DNA of 64,000 nucleotides, from NCBI GenBank assembly GCA_002387205.1, contig DGLA01000012.1, forward strand, positions 1-64,000, read 5' to 3'. How positions within the stretch are numbered: the stretch's first letter is position 1; each line of letters starts with the position of its first letter. Source of the DNA: Stutzerimonas stutzeri (GTDB taxonomy: Bacteria; Pseudomonadota; Gammaproteobacteria; Pseudomonadales; Pseudomonadaceae). This document shows, one piece after another, positions 53,340-63,110 of the stretch. The position numbers were made by a program, and so were the translations under genes. Under the pieces are notes generated by a model. That model was not told where the DNA came from. It searched no databases and was given only the letters and a program-made list of their open reading frames with translations.

Positions 53340-53939
53340 ATGGCCGACCACAACGAGCATGAGCATGATTGTCTCGAGCAAGTGATAGATGGCGTGGTTG
53401 AGCTGGGCGACGACCAGTCAAAGGTGTCGGTCGGCGACATCCAGCGAAAGATCGGGCAGCGCAGCTTCGGTCCTTTTCTGTTCGTTCCGGCCATCATCGA
53501 GATCAGCCCGGTCGGCGGTATCCCCGGCGTGCCGACCATGCTGGCGCTGATCGTCGCGCTCTTTGCACTGCAGATGCTGTTTGGTCGCGATCACTTCTGG
53601 ATACCGGGATTCCTTGCCCATCGTTCGGTCAGCGGCAAGAAGCTCGAGAAAGGCCTGAACAAGATACGGCCCGCTGTGCGCTGGTTGGACAAGATCAGCC
53701 GCAGTCGTCTGCCCTGGGCTACCAGCAGCAGCTTCCTGCGGGTCATAGCCGTGCTTTGCGTGGTGCTGGCGACGTCCGTGCCTCCGCTGGAACTCTTGCC
53801 CTTCGCCAGTACCGCGCCGTTCTCGGCCATCTGCCTGTTTGGTTTGGGCATTACCACGCGAGACGGGGCCGCTATCGTGCTGGGGCTGATTGTCGCCGTC
53901 GGCGCCTTCGTCCTGGCGGGGATGGGTCTGATCGGCTGA
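53340..53939 (+). CDS. ExoD-family membrane protein
   Basis: This 199-residue protein matches the ExoD family: SVGDIQRKIGQRSFGPFLFVPAIIEISPVGGIPGVPTMLAL early, then FWIPGFLAHRSVSGKKLEKGL, and three to four C-terminal membrane segments. ExoD in rhizobia affects exopolysaccharide and alkali tolerance; the activity is unknown. The next gene is a cation antiporter on the other strand, which may fit an ion-homeostasis role. Confidence 0.88.
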   Translation: MADHNEHEHDCLEQVIDGVVELGDDQSKVSVGDIQRKIGQRSFGPFLFVPAIIEISPVGGIPGVPTMLALIVALFALQMLFGRDHFWIPGFLAHRSVSGKKLEKGLNKIRPAVRWLDKISRSRLPWATSSSFLRVIAVLCVVLATSVPPLELLPFASTAPFSAICLFGLGITTRDGAAIVLGLIVAVGAFVLAGMGLIG

Positions 53940-53955
53940 GTGGCTCCGTTGTGCC

Positions 53956-55218
53956 CTAGTCCGGTTGCTTATCGAGGTGAGCGCTGCACCGCGGTATGGA
54001 GCCGGGATGCCTGGCATACAGCCGAGAAAGCGGCGCCGCGGAAACGCCATGGATCATGATCGAGGCGAAGATCAGAGCGCTCGCCGCATGCCAGTAGAGC
54101 GGATCGTGCAGATGGCTATGAGCAAGCGCTGAATAGTAGATCGCGGCGATCCCCAGCGGGCCGAACCAGCCGAGGTAGAGCGAATCCCGGTGGTTGAGCC
54201 TGGGCCGCCATGCCTTGGACAGCAGCATCACCACCGGCGGCCGCCTCAGCAGCAGTATCAGGACTGCCAGCGCCACAAGGGGCCAACCCAGGCTCGCCCA
54301 ATGGGCTAACGGCAGGGCAATGCCGAAGATGACGAACATCGGCAGGGTGAACAGCTTTGCCACTGCTTCCTGAATATTTTCTTCCTCATGTTCCTCGCGC
54401 TTGTCGCTGCACAGATTGAATGCCAGCCCGGCGGCGAACACAGCCAGCACTCCATCGGTGTGCAACAGTTTGGCGAGGCCGAGGGTGAGCAGCGAAAACG
54501 CCACGGTGTAGCCCAGCAAGGAGGTGCTGGCGACCAGCTTGTGGCGTTCGGAAAGGGCCAGCAGCTTCGCTGCTGCAAAACCTACCAGTGCACCCATGAG
54601 CGCCGCGCCGCCAATCCCGATAAGTACCGATTCGACCAGCCACCTTGACAGTGCTTCATCTGGCAAGTGGCTGAGCATCAGGATCGGCAACATGACGAAG
54701 GCATAGGCTAGTCCGTCATTTGCACCGGACTCCGCCGAGAGGGTATCGCGTAGCCGCAGGGGCAGGTGTCTCTTGGCGAAGTTGCCGGTAACGATAGAGC
54801 TGGCGACCACCGGGTCGGTTGGCGTGACCACGGCGCCCAACAGCAGCGCCGCCCACAGGGACAAGCCCAACAGCCAGCCGGCCAGCAGCGAAGACACCAG
54901 CCACATGCCTAGCATGGCCAGGGTCAACAATAGCGCTACGGGCTTGAGCATGGCTTTCAGCGCAGCGCGTTCCAGGCGCAGGGCAACGCCCATCAGCCCG
55001 ATTGCCAGTGTCAGTCGAGCGGCCTGCTCCAGGATGACGTAGCTGTCACCCCATCGAGCTAGATCCAGCCAACCCAGGCCGTAGGGGCCGACCGCCAGGC
55101 CGATCAACACTGCGATCGCCGGTTCCGAGACCGGATTGCGCTTGATAAGGGCTGACAGCAGGGCGACACAGAGGGCAACGCCGCCCATGATGGCAAGTGC
55201 AATGTTGAGCTGGGTCAT
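53956..55218 (-). CDS. CPA1-type cation:proton antiporter (NhaP-like)
   Basis: This 420-residue protein has about twelve membrane segments. TPTDPVVASSIV (near residue 132) and SAESGANDGLAYAFV (Asn-Asp of the ion site, near residue 163) mark the CPA superfamily. It exports Na+ or K+ in exchange for protons. Confidence 0.87.
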   Translation of the reverse strand: MTQLNIALAIMGGVALCVALLSALIKRNPVSEPAIAVLIGLAVGPYGLGWLDLARWGDSYVILEQAARLTLAIGLMGVALRLERAALKAMLKPVALLLTLAMLGMWLVSSLLAGWLLGLSLWAALLLGAVVTPTDPVVASSIVTGNFAKRHLPLRLRDTLSAESGANDGLAYAFVMLPILMLSHLPDEALSRWLVESVLIGIGGAALMGALVGFAAAKLLALSERHKLVASTSLLGYTVAFSLLTLGLAKLLHTDGVLAVFAAGLAFNLCSDKREEHEEENIQEAVAKLFTLPMFVIFGIALPLAHWASLGWPLVALAVLILLLRRPPVVMLLSKAWRPRLNHRDSLYLGWFGPLGIAAIYYSALAHSHLHDPLYWHAASALIFASIMIHGVSAAPLSRLYARHPGSIPRCSAHLDKQPD

Positions 55219-55292
55219 GAAGGCTCCGAAATTCGCCGTACCCCTACTGCGAGCGGTGGCATTCCTGAACGTTCCCCCTCATCTTGCCCTTG

Positions 55293-56447
55293 CTACTTCC
55301 CCGCGCGCTTCATGCAGGCCAGGTGACGATCATTGACTCGGTTGGCGAACCAGGCGGTGGTCAGGTTGCGGGTGATCTTCGGGCTTTCCAGACGGATTCC
55401 CGGCAGCACCGCACGTGGTAGCGGCTTGCCGGCTCGCTTTTCGGCCAACTCGAAGACGCGCTCGTACAGGCGTGTCTTCTCGAAACCATGGGTATCACCG
55501 CGTTCAAGCGCGTTGCGAATGGCGGTTTCGTCCAGGTCCAGCCTTGTCGCCAATGAGCGGACTGCGCGTTCGGTCTGGCCGGCCTTGCTGCTGCCATGAA
55601 TGATCAGGTCGCCATCGAGGGCCAGCTTCGTGCCGCTGGCCCTGGCCACTGCGTTCTGAAACGCCGCGTTGCGGCTGGCGTACCAGCCGGCGTTGAAATC
55701 GGCAAAACGGTACAGCGGCTGGGTGTAGCTGGCCGGATAGTCGAGCAGGTGGGCAATGCCGAAATACATGCCGCCGCGCCGGGTAAACACCTCGTCGCGG
55801 ATCGAGCCCTTGCGCTCGTACGGGTAGTCCCAGCGCCGATCCTCGGCAAAGGCGATGCTGACCTGCATCGGGCCGCCTGTCTTGACCGGGTTAAGCGTGC
55901 CGAACAGCTGTTTGCCGAGCGGCATGATGCCGAGAAAGTCGTCGAAGATCGCGCTCAGCTGTTCCTCGGTGCGGACTGCGGCGAGCCGTTGGCTATAGGT
56001 TTTGCCGTTGGGTGATTTGACGTCCAGCGCCGCATCCACCACGAAGCGCGGGACGTGCAGTCGCGATGCGCGGCGATAGATCTCTTCGCGGGCGATTTTC
56101 GCCAGGCCGGGCACCGGTGGTGTCGCTTGAAAAGTGGATTCCTGCACGGTCACGGCAAGAACTGAGCAGATGTTTTCGCTGTTCGGCGGGATATCCAGCG
56201 CATCGAAGGCCATATAGATGTCGCTGGCCCAACCCTGGCGATCCGGAATGTTGCCGGGTATCAGCCGGACGATCTTTGCTTTGACCTCGTCCGGCCGTGG
56301 TGCCGGTGTTTCCGGTTGCTGGGTGCCGCAGCCGGCCAGGCCCAGCAGCAGGGCCGCGGCGATGCCTCCAGCGAGTCGGCGAGCCCCGCCTTGCGCGGCA
56401 GCGGGGGTTTCGTCAGAGCGACGGCGTATCGGAGTGTAAAAAGTCAT
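55293..56447 (-). CDS. DUF1615 lipoprotein
   Basis: This 384-residue protein has an unusual N-terminal extension before a lipobox (AALLLGLAGCG, Cys near residue 40) and the DUF1615 body: IPDRQGWASDIYMAFDALDIPPNSENICSVLAVTVQESTF, which is weakly reminiscent of lysozyme-like transglycosylase folds with a catalytic-looking Glu in QEST. Activity is unknown. ATG 56447 (MTFYTPIRRRSD) is chosen over upstream starts. It is divergent from the apyrase-like gene. Confidence 0.82.
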   Translation of the reverse strand: MTFYTPIRRRSDETPAAAQGGARRLAGGIAAALLLGLAGCGTQQPETPAPRPDEVKAKIVRLIPGNIPDRQGWASDIYMAFDALDIPPNSENICSVLAVTVQESTFQATPPVPGLAKIAREEIYRRASRLHVPRFVVDAALDVKSPNGKTYSQRLAAVRTEEQLSAIFDDFLGIMPLGKQLFGTLNPVKTGGPMQVSIAFAEDRRWDYPYERKGSIRDEVFTRRGGMYFGIAHLLDYPASYTQPLYRFADFNAGWYASRNAAFQNAVARASGTKLALDGDLIIHGSSKAGQTERAVRSLATRLDLDETAIRNALERGDTHGFEKTRLYERVFELAEKRAGKPLPRAVLPGIRLESPKITRNLTTAWFANRVNDRHLACMKRAGK

Positions 56448-56622
56448 GCGGTCCCGAATGAGAAGAGCAATTAAGGTTCGGACAGTAAAACAGACAGAGC
56501 CGTTCTGCTGTGCTGGCCCGGACATGGCCCGACCGGTGAACTCCCGAGGCTGGCGCTGTCCGAATCCAGACGAGCCACCCCGTTGCGTCAGCGACGCAAC
56601 CCCCTGAACGAGCAGCGAACTC

Positions 56623-57585
56623 ATGAGCGAACCGCATTTCGACATCCGGCGTTTGGAACGTTACGACGGCAACACCGGCGAATACCTGCTGGCCATCATC
56701 ACTGACGAGGATCATGCCTCGCAGGTCGAGCTGGAAGGTGGTCAGATCGGTTGGCAGTCGACCTTGCGTCACGATCGCCTGTATCGCGAGAAGGACCAGC
56801 AGACCGGCCGGCCACGTTACCGGTTCGAGGACATCCCCGAGCAGGACGGCGGCGAATTCCAGCTGGTCAGCCTTATCGCCGAAGGCGGGCGCGGCGCCGA
56901 GTTCTCGGAGCTGGTGATGTTCGGCAAGCGGCTGGTGACTTTCGATGACCGTACCGGGCTGGTGTGTGAAATCCGCGACCAGAACCAGCTGATCCCTCGC
57001 AACATCCTCATGACCGGCAGTGGCGACGAGGCCTTCAAAGGCTTCAAGAGCGAGTGGGCAACGCTCTACCATGATCACCTGGTGGTTGGCAGCCACGCCA
57101 AGAAACCCGCCGAGGAATGGGTGAAGCTGCTCAATCGCCATTACGGCGTACAAAGTCTCGACTGGGCCGACCGCTACCAGCGCATCCGCGATGCGCTGGG
57201 CGTAGGGCCGGATGGCTACGTGATTCATGAGGCGGTGGAGTGGCACCCGTATCGCCGTGAGTGGCTGTTTTTCCCCCGCAAGATCTCCAACGTGCCGTTC
57301 GACGAAGCGGTGGACGAGCGCGAGCGCGGCGGCAACAGGCTGGTCATCGCCAGCGAGGACTTCAGCCAGATCCGGACGCTGGAGGTCGGGGCGCGTATTC
57401 CGGAGCGTGGCGTTTCTTCGTTCAAGATCCTGCCGGGCCATCCGGATGAATGCGTTGGCCTGAAGAGTGTGGAAATCGGCGAACGAACGGAAAGCTACCT
57501 GTTTTGCTTCAACCTCGACGGTGAGGTGTTGCAGGACGATATCTTCATCGGCGACTACAAATGCGAGGGGTTGGAGATCCTCTGA
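56623..57585 (+). CDS. Apyrase-like protein related to animal CANT1 nucleotidase
   Basis: This 320-residue protein resembles the apyrase (CANT1/SCAN) family along most of its length: RGAEFSELVMFGKRLVTFDDRTG (near 90-112), FKGFKSEWATLYHDHLVVGS, PDGYVIHEAVEWHPYRREWLFFPRKIS, GVSSFKILPGHPDECVGLKSVE and a C-terminal CEGLEIL. These blocks hold the Asp, Glu and Ser residues that bind Ca and nucleotide in CANT1's five-bladed propeller. CANT1 hydrolyses GDP/UDP in the secretory pathway; this protein has no signal peptide or anchor, so it is probably cytosolic and its substrate is unknown. Confidence 0.75.
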   Translation: MSEPHFDIRRLERYDGNTGEYLLAIITDEDHASQVELEGGQIGWQSTLRHDRLYREKDQQTGRPRYRFEDIPEQDGGEFQLVSLIAEGGRGAEFSELVMFGKRLVTFDDRTGLVCEIRDQNQLIPRNILMTGSGDEAFKGFKSEWATLYHDHLVVGSHAKKPAEEWVKLLNRHYGVQSLDWADRYQRIRDALGVGPDGYVIHEAVEWHPYRREWLFFPRKISNVPFDEAVDERERGGNRLVIASEDFSQIRTLEVGARIPERGVSSFKILPGHPDECVGLKSVEIGERTESYLFCFNLDGEVLQDDIFIGDYKCEGLEIL

Positions 57586-57653
57586 TCAGGCACCTGTAGG
57601 GCATCGCCAGATTCGGCTAACCTGTCCCGATCAAAAGCCGCCAAGGTCCAATC

Positions 57654-58535
57654 ATGCGCCAGGCAGAACCCAGCAATCAGCGCCGCCAGGCCTGTTCCAG
57701 TTTCTGGCGCGACGCGGCGCTGCCGTTCATCGAATCGCGCACGGTCGCCGACGGGCGTCGCGTCTGCTATGCGCGTCACAGCCACGAGACGTTCTCCATC
57801 GGGCTGATCGACAGCGGTGCCAGCACCTACCACAACGGTGAACAGCGGTGCCGCATCGAGGCGGGCACGCTGGTGCTGATGAACCCCGGCGATGTGCATG
57901 CCTGCAATCCGATCCAGAACCAGCCCTGGGCGTATCGCATGTTGTACGTGGACGCCGCCTGGCTGAGCGCTCTGCAGGATGAGTTGGGCATCGACGGTAG
58001 CGGTTTGCGCCGCTTCGCTCCGATCCTGACGCGCGATCCCCGGCTGCAGGCCGGGTTCCGCCGGTTCCATGCCGTGCTGGTCGACCCCCACGTCGACCCG
58101 CTGACCAAGCAGGGCGCCGCCGTAGCTTTCTTCAGCGAGCTGCATGAGCGGCTGGTTCTGGACGCGACGGGTGCAGTCAGCGCCGCCAAGCTGCAGCGGG
58201 CGGCCGCATTCATTGCTGACAACTATCAGCGTTCGCTCAAGCTGGAAGAAATCAGCCGGATGGCGGGCCTATCGCCGTCAAGTCTCATCCGCGCCTTCAA
58301 GAAGCAGTTCGGGATGACGCCCCATGCTTACCTGACCAACCGCCGTGTACAGTTCGCCCGAACCGAGCTGCGTCGCGGGCGGCCTATTGCTGATGTCGCG
58401 CTGGATGCAGGTTTCGCCGACCAGGCGCACCTGCAGCGTTCATTCAAGCAGCTACTGGCGGCCACGCCGGGGCATTACCGTGACGCGAACACGGATGCGA
58501 GCCGCGACAGCAGGGTTCAGTTCAGCAGCAGGTAG
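57654..58535 (+). CDS. AraC-family transcriptional regulator
   Basis: This 293-residue protein has an N-terminal cupin sensor (FSIGLIDSGASTYHNGEQRCRIEAGTLVLMNPGDVHAC, ligand unknown) and a C-terminal double helix-turn-helix (LEEISRMAGLSPSSLIRAFKKQFGMTPHAYL; PIADVALDAGFADQAHLQRSFKQ). It overlaps the 3' end of the convergent LysE gene by 19 bases and is a likely controller of it. Confidence 0.93.
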   Translation: MRQAEPSNQRRQACSSFWRDAALPFIESRTVADGRRVCYARHSHETFSIGLIDSGASTYHNGEQRCRIEAGTLVLMNPGDVHACNPIQNQPWAYRMLYVDAAWLSALQDELGIDGSGLRRFAPILTRDPRLQAGFRRFHAVLVDPHVDPLTKQGAAVAFFSELHERLVLDATGAVSAAKLQRAAAFIADNYQRSLKLEEISRMAGLSPSSLIRAFKKQFGMTPHAYLTNRRVQFARTELRRGRPIADVALDAGFADQAHLQRSFKQLLAATPGHYRDANTDASRDSRVQFSSR

Positions 58536-59104
58536 AACGCGCAGGCGACCAGCAACCCCGCCATCAATCGGTTGAACAGCCGAACCCGCGCCGGTTCGTT
58601 CAGGTAATGCCGCAGAAAGGTGCCGGCATAGGCCCAGCAGGCCAGCGAGGCATAGCAGATCACGAAGTAGATCGCTGCGAAGCGCCACACTGACAGCGCG
58701 TCGCCCGCTGATGCGAACAGCCCCATGCCCGCAACGGAGGCCAGCCAGGCCTTGGGGTTCAGCCACTGCATGGCTGCGCCATAGAGCATCGTCGGTTGCA
58801 TCGCAGGTTTATCGGTGTTGAGTCGGCCGTTATCGGCCGCCAGCCGAAACGCCATATAAAGAAGAAACGCCACGCCAGCCAGACGGATGAACTCGGTCAA
58901 CCAGGGCCAGCGCTCCAGCAGCTTGCTCAGGCCCAGGCCGATCGTCACGAGCAACAGGGTAAAGCCGATGGTCGCGCCGCTGACATGGCGCAGGGCCGGT
59001 CCCAGACCGAACTGCGCCCCCGCGCTGAGCGCGACGATATTGACCGGGCCGGGCGAGATGGAAGAGGCCAGCGCAAAGGCGGCCATGGAAAGCAGCAGGC
59101 TCAT
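58517..59104 (-). CDS. LysE/RhtB-family amino-acid exporter
   Basis: This 195-residue, six-segment protein starts MSLLLSMAAFALASSISPGPVNIVALSAGA; the SPGPVN motif defines the family. It probably exports an amino acid or derivative. ATG 59104 has AGGAG upstream. AraC regulators often pair with such exporters. Confidence 0.92.
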   Translation of the reverse strand: MSLLLSMAAFALASSISPGPVNIVALSAGAQFGLGPALRHVSGATIGFTLLLVTIGLGLSKLLERWPWLTEFIRLAGVAFLLYMAFRLAADNGRLNTDKPAMQPTMLYGAAMQWLNPKAWLASVAGMGLFASAGDALSVWRFAAIYFVICYASLACWAYAGTFLRHYLNEPARVRLFNRLMAGLLVACAFYLLLN

Positions 59105-59383
59105 GGAAACTCCTGAATTCATGCAGAGAAGGCTGCGTGAACATAGGAGCCGTCGTAGCGCCTGTATTGAACGACATACGCGTTGCGTCGTGCACCGGCT
59201 GGAAAGCCTCCATCAGCATGGTGCCGGTTGTGGTTGCTCGACCTGCTGTTGGGGATTTGCTGACGGTGTGGCGCAGGGCCTTGGTTGATGCGGTAAAACT
59301 CGCCCGGTTTGTTGCAGTCCAAGGCCTGTCTCCGTTTCGGAGGCAGTGCGCGCCAGGCGTGCGTTTCACTTCAGGGAGACCCG

Positions 59384-60055
59384 ATGACCACTATCGATCT
59401 GCTGATCAGCGACTGCGACGGCGTGATCGTCGACAGCGAAATCATCAGCCACCGCGTACTGTTCGAGGCGCTGAGCCTGCATGTTCCCGCCGAGCAACTG
59501 CATGCGGCGTTGGAAGGTACCTTCGGCCTGACCGTACCGAGCATCATCGATCTGATCGAAAAACGCTTCGACCTGACCATGCCGGAGACTTTCGATGCCG
59601 ACTTGCGCCGGCAGAGCGAGAAAGTCGTGGCGGAAGAGGTGCAGGCGATCCCTGGCGTTCGAGAAGCCTTGATGGCGATCGATCTGCCCCTGGCGGTGGC
59701 ATCCAACAGCCGGCTGCATAACGTCGAGTCGTCGCTGCAGCGTGCCGGGCTGACCGAGCGGGTTGCGGGCAACATCTTCTGTGCCGAGATGGTGCCATCC
59801 CCCAAACCCGCCCCGGATGTCTATCTGCTGGCAGCCGAGCGCATGGGCGTCGCGCCGGGGCACTGCCTGGTAATCGAGGACAGCCCGACCGGCGTGCTGG
59901 CGGCGCGCAGTGCGGGGATGCAGGTGATTGGCTTTACCGGTGCCAGTCATATCCCGGCCGGGCATGACCAGGCTTTGCGTGAAATGGGCGTGGCGGCGGT
60001 GATCAACGACATGCGCGAGCTGCCCGCAACGGTCGCGACGTTCCTGGCTCGCTAA
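59384..60055 (+). CDS. HAD-superfamily phosphatase (beta-phosphoglucomutase-like)
   Basis: This 223-residue protein has HAD motif I DCDGVIVDSE near residue 8, motif II ASNS, motif III Lys in PSPKPAPDVYL and motif IV VIEDSPTGVLAA. The helical cap (subclass I) resembles YieH/YniC. The substrate is unknown. ATG 59384 follows GGGAG. Confidence 0.88.
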   Translation: MTTIDLLISDCDGVIVDSEIISHRVLFEALSLHVPAEQLHAALEGTFGLTVPSIIDLIEKRFDLTMPETFDADLRRQSEKVVAEEVQAIPGVREALMAIDLPLAVASNSRLHNVESSLQRAGLTERVAGNIFCAEMVPSPKPAPDVYLLAAERMGVAPGHCLVIEDSPTGVLAARSAGMQVIGFTGASHIPAGHDQALREMGVAAVINDMRELPATVATFLAR

Positions 60056-60140
60056 AAGACGAGGGAAGAAACAACAAGGCTTGCGCAACGGTGCCGCAGC
60101 GCTCTTGTCTGTACTGAAACGAACGGATTGTGAGTAAGAG

Positions 60141-61403
60141 ATGGTCGAGCGCTGGAAGTGGTTTCTCATCCGTATCAGCAAACGCCCCTGGTTCAGGGCC
60201 AGCCTGTATTCGGTCATGGGAGTGGCGACTGCATTGCTGGCGCTGGTAGTAGCACCTTACATCCCCGACGCTGTACCCACCAAGATAGGCTCCGACGCGG
60301 TGGACAACATCCTCGGGGTACTGGCCTCAAGCATGCTGGCGGTCACCACCTTTTCCCTGAGCATCATGGTGGCGGCCTACGGATCGGCGACAAACAATGT
60401 GACGCCACGCGCGATTTCACTGTTGGTCGAAGACCCAACCACGCAAAACACGCTGTCGACCTTTATCGGGTCGTTCATCTTCAGCCTGGTCGGCATCATT
60501 GCCCTGAGCACGGGCCTCTATGGGGATAACGGCCGGGTTGTCCTGTTCGCCGCTACCATCGTGGTGGTCGTCTTGGTGGTCTACGCCCTGTTGCGCTGGA
60601 TCGATCAATTGTCCGGATTGGGCCGGGTCGCGGAAACCACGGCAAGGGTGGAAAAAGCGGCGACGCAGGCGTTATGTCAGCGCATGGAGTTCCCGTTTCT
60701 GGGTGGCCGTCCGCTCGAGGTCGACCCCAGGGCGCTGCCGGGTGCACGGCCGCTGTATGCAGGCAAGGTCGGTTTCGTGCAGCACATCGACATGCCGGCA
60801 CTCGGTGAGCTGACCCGCTCAGAGAACAGTTCGGTCTATATCACCGTGTTGCCGGGTGTTTTCGTCGAGCCGACCCAGCCGATGGCCTGGTCCGTCGGTT
60901 TGAAGGCAGACTGCGATAAGGCCCTTCGCGATGCCTTTGTCATCGGTGCGCAACGTACCTTCGAGCGTGACCCGCGCTTCGGCATCACCGTCATGGCGGA
61001 GATCGCCTCCAGGGGCCTGTCGCCGGGTATCAATGATCAGGGCACTGCAATCGATGTGATTGGGCGCGGTGTTCGGGTGTTGTCGCATCTGTCCCGGCCG
61101 ACGCCTGCCGAGGAACCGGAATTCGAGCGGGTATTCGCGCCGGGACTGAGCGTCGCAGACATGCTCGATGACTTCTTTACGCCCATTGCGCGAGACGGCG
61201 CTTCCATCGTTGAGGTGGGGGTGTGTTTGCAGCAGGCACTGGCGGTACTGGCCCGACTGGGCGACGCAGCGGTCACCTTGGCGGCGAACCGACACGCAGA
61301 CATGGCACTCAAACGGGCTGAAGCAGCGTTGACATTGCCCGAAGACCTCCAGCGCGTGCGATCGGCGAAGGAGCAGGGCAGCGAGCCCGGGCCCGCTGGC
61401 TAG
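60141..61403 (+). CDS. DUF2254 membrane protein
   Basis: This 420-residue protein has about four membrane segments in the first 165 residues and a large soluble part. SSMLAVTTFSLSIMVAAYGSATNNVTPRAISLLVED and the PGINDQGTAIDVIGR region are the DUF2254 landmarks. The function is unknown. Confidence 0.88.
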   Translation: MVERWKWFLIRISKRPWFRASLYSVMGVATALLALVVAPYIPDAVPTKIGSDAVDNILGVLASSMLAVTTFSLSIMVAAYGSATNNVTPRAISLLVEDPTTQNTLSTFIGSFIFSLVGIIALSTGLYGDNGRVVLFAATIVVVVLVVYALLRWIDQLSGLGRVAETTARVEKAATQALCQRMEFPFLGGRPLEVDPRALPGARPLYAGKVGFVQHIDMPALGELTRSENSSVYITVLPGVFVEPTQPMAWSVGLKADCDKALRDAFVIGAQRTFERDPRFGITVMAEIASRGLSPGINDQGTAIDVIGRGVRVLSHLSRPTPAEEPEFERVFAPGLSVADMLDDFFTPIARDGASIVEVGVCLQQALAVLARLGDAAVTLAANRHADMALKRAEAALTLPEDLQRVRSAKEQGSEPGPAG

Positions 61404-61684
61404 ACAGCGTCATGGCTTGCAGGAAGAGGGTGATCAGGATCCGGCTGCGGTAAACCTTACTTTTCCTTTACGCCCGCTACACACGAAGCTGACCCTGTTC
61501 GGCGTAAAGTCTGGTCCAGGCTGATGGAATGGCCAGCTCCCTTGGGTGGGTTTGCCGCGAGCCGGCTGTCGGCTTAGAGTCAGCAGCTGTGCATGCGGCA
61601 ACCCGCTGCTTTTTTTGGCCGGTCATGCTTGCCGAGACCGGTTGCCTTAACCTTTATTCGTTCATCGTGGAGAGACCCGTCACC

Positions 61685-63091
61685 ATGATTCTTCGCAGAA
61701 ACTTCCTGGCTGTTATGGCCGGCGTAGCGCTGTTCGGTCAGACGCTCGTTGCTCATGCCGACCTGCCGGATTTCACTCCTTTGGTCGAGGATGCATCGCC
61801 AGCGGTGGTCAACATCAGCACCAAGCAGAACCAACCGGTACGTGGCGCCCAGGCGCAGATGCCTGATCTCGAAGGCATACCGCCGATGTTCCGCGAGTTC
61901 TTCGAGCGCGGCATGCCTCAACAACCGGAACGTCGCCGTGAAGCCCAGTCGCTGGGGTCAGGCTTCATCATCTCCGAAGACGGCTATGTACTGACCAACA
62001 ACCACGTCGTCGCCGACGCTGACGAAATCATGGTGCGCCTGCCTGATCGCAGCGAAATGCAGGCCAAGCTGGTCGGAGCCGACCCGCGCAGTGACGTGGC
62101 CCTGCTGAAGATCGAGGGTGACGGCCTGCCGACCGTCAAGATCGGCAGCTCCGAAGAGCTGAAAGCCGGCGAGTGGGTGGTGGCCATCGGCTCTCCGTTC
62201 GGCTTCGACCATACGGTGACGGCTGGCGTGGTCAGTGCTACCGGCCGCAGCCTGCCGAACGAGAGCTACGTGCCGTTCATCCAGACGGACGTGGCGATCA
62301 ACCCGGGCAACTCCGGCGGCCCGCTGTTCAACCTGGAAGGCGAGGTGGTGGGTATCAACTCGCAGATATTCACCCGTTCCGGTGGGTTCATGGGCCTGTC
62401 GTTCGCCATCCCGATCGATGTCGCCATGGACGTGGCCAACCAGCTGCGTGAAGACGGCAAGGTCAGCCGCGGTTGGCTTGGTGTGGTCATCCAGGAAGTG
62501 AACAAGGACCTGGCCGAATCCTTCGGCCTCGATCGTCCCGCAGGTGCCCTGGTGGCGCAGGTGATGGATGGCGGCCCAGCAGCCAAGGGCGGCCTGAAGG
62601 TCGGGGACGTGATCCTCAGCGTCAACGGCAAATCCATCGACATGTCAGGCGATCTGCCGCACCTAGTCGGTGCGATGAAGCCGGGCGCCAAGGCCAAGCT
62701 CGAAGTAGTGCGTGATGGCCAGCGCAAGACATTGACCATCGAGATCGGTGCGCTGCCGGAAGATGGCGATGTGTTGGCCTCTGCCGGCGGCCCGGACGGC
62801 ACGACTCTCAGCAACAATCGGCTGGGCGTTTCGGTAACCGAACTGACCGATGCTCAGCGTCAGGCGCTGGAAATCTCTGGCGGCGTCGTGATCCGGGAGG
62901 TCAGCCAGGGCCCTGCAGCAATGATCGGCCTGCGTCCGGGTGATGTAATCACTCACCTGAACAACGAAGCGATCGAGTCGGTAAAGGAATTCAGCCAGGT
63001 CGTGAAGGACCTGCCGAAGAACCGTTCCGTATCGATGCGTGTACTGCGTGAAGGTCGCGCCAGCTTCATTACCTTCAGGCTTCCGAAGTAA
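61685..63091 (+). CDS. mucD: DegP/MucD-family periplasmic serine protease
   Basis: This 468-residue HtrA protein has a signal peptide (cut after VAHA), a trypsin fold with His in NNHVVADAD, Asp in DPRSDVALLKI and Ser in NPGNSGGPLFN, and two PDZ domains (about 270-355 and 385-465). It degrades misfolded envelope proteins. In Pseudomonas mucD often follows algU-mucABC; here that operon is absent and the gene stands alone. ATG 61685 is preferred to 61529. Confidence 0.94.
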   Translation: MILRRNFLAVMAGVALFGQTLVAHADLPDFTPLVEDASPAVVNISTKQNQPVRGAQAQMPDLEGIPPMFREFFERGMPQQPERRREAQSLGSGFIISEDGYVLTNNHVVADADEIMVRLPDRSEMQAKLVGADPRSDVALLKIEGDGLPTVKIGSSEELKAGEWVVAIGSPFGFDHTVTAGVVSATGRSLPNESYVPFIQTDVAINPGNSGGPLFNLEGEVVGINSQIFTRSGGFMGLSFAIPIDVAMDVANQLREDGKVSRGWLGVVIQEVNKDLAESFGLDRPAGALVAQVMDGGPAAKGGLKVGDVILSVNGKSIDMSGDLPHLVGAMKPGAKAKLEVVRDGQRKTLTIEIGALPEDGDVLASAGGPDGTTLSNNRLGVSVTELTDAQRQALEISGGVVIREVSQGPAAMIGLRPGDVITHLNNEAIESVKEFSQVVKDLPKNRSVSMRVLREGRASFITFRLPK

Positions 63092-63110
63092 GGGGGCGAA
63101 ACGCAACACC

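Noticed and set aside
56413..57441. 342-codon minus-strand ORF
   Set aside because: Antisense to the apyrase-like gene, which has recognisable family blocks; the reverse frame has none.
61489..61520. AlgU (sigma-E-like) promoter before mucD
   Set aside because: GAAGCT and TCTGG are present but with two mismatches and a 19-base spacer, too far from the GAACTT-N16/17-TCTGA consensus.
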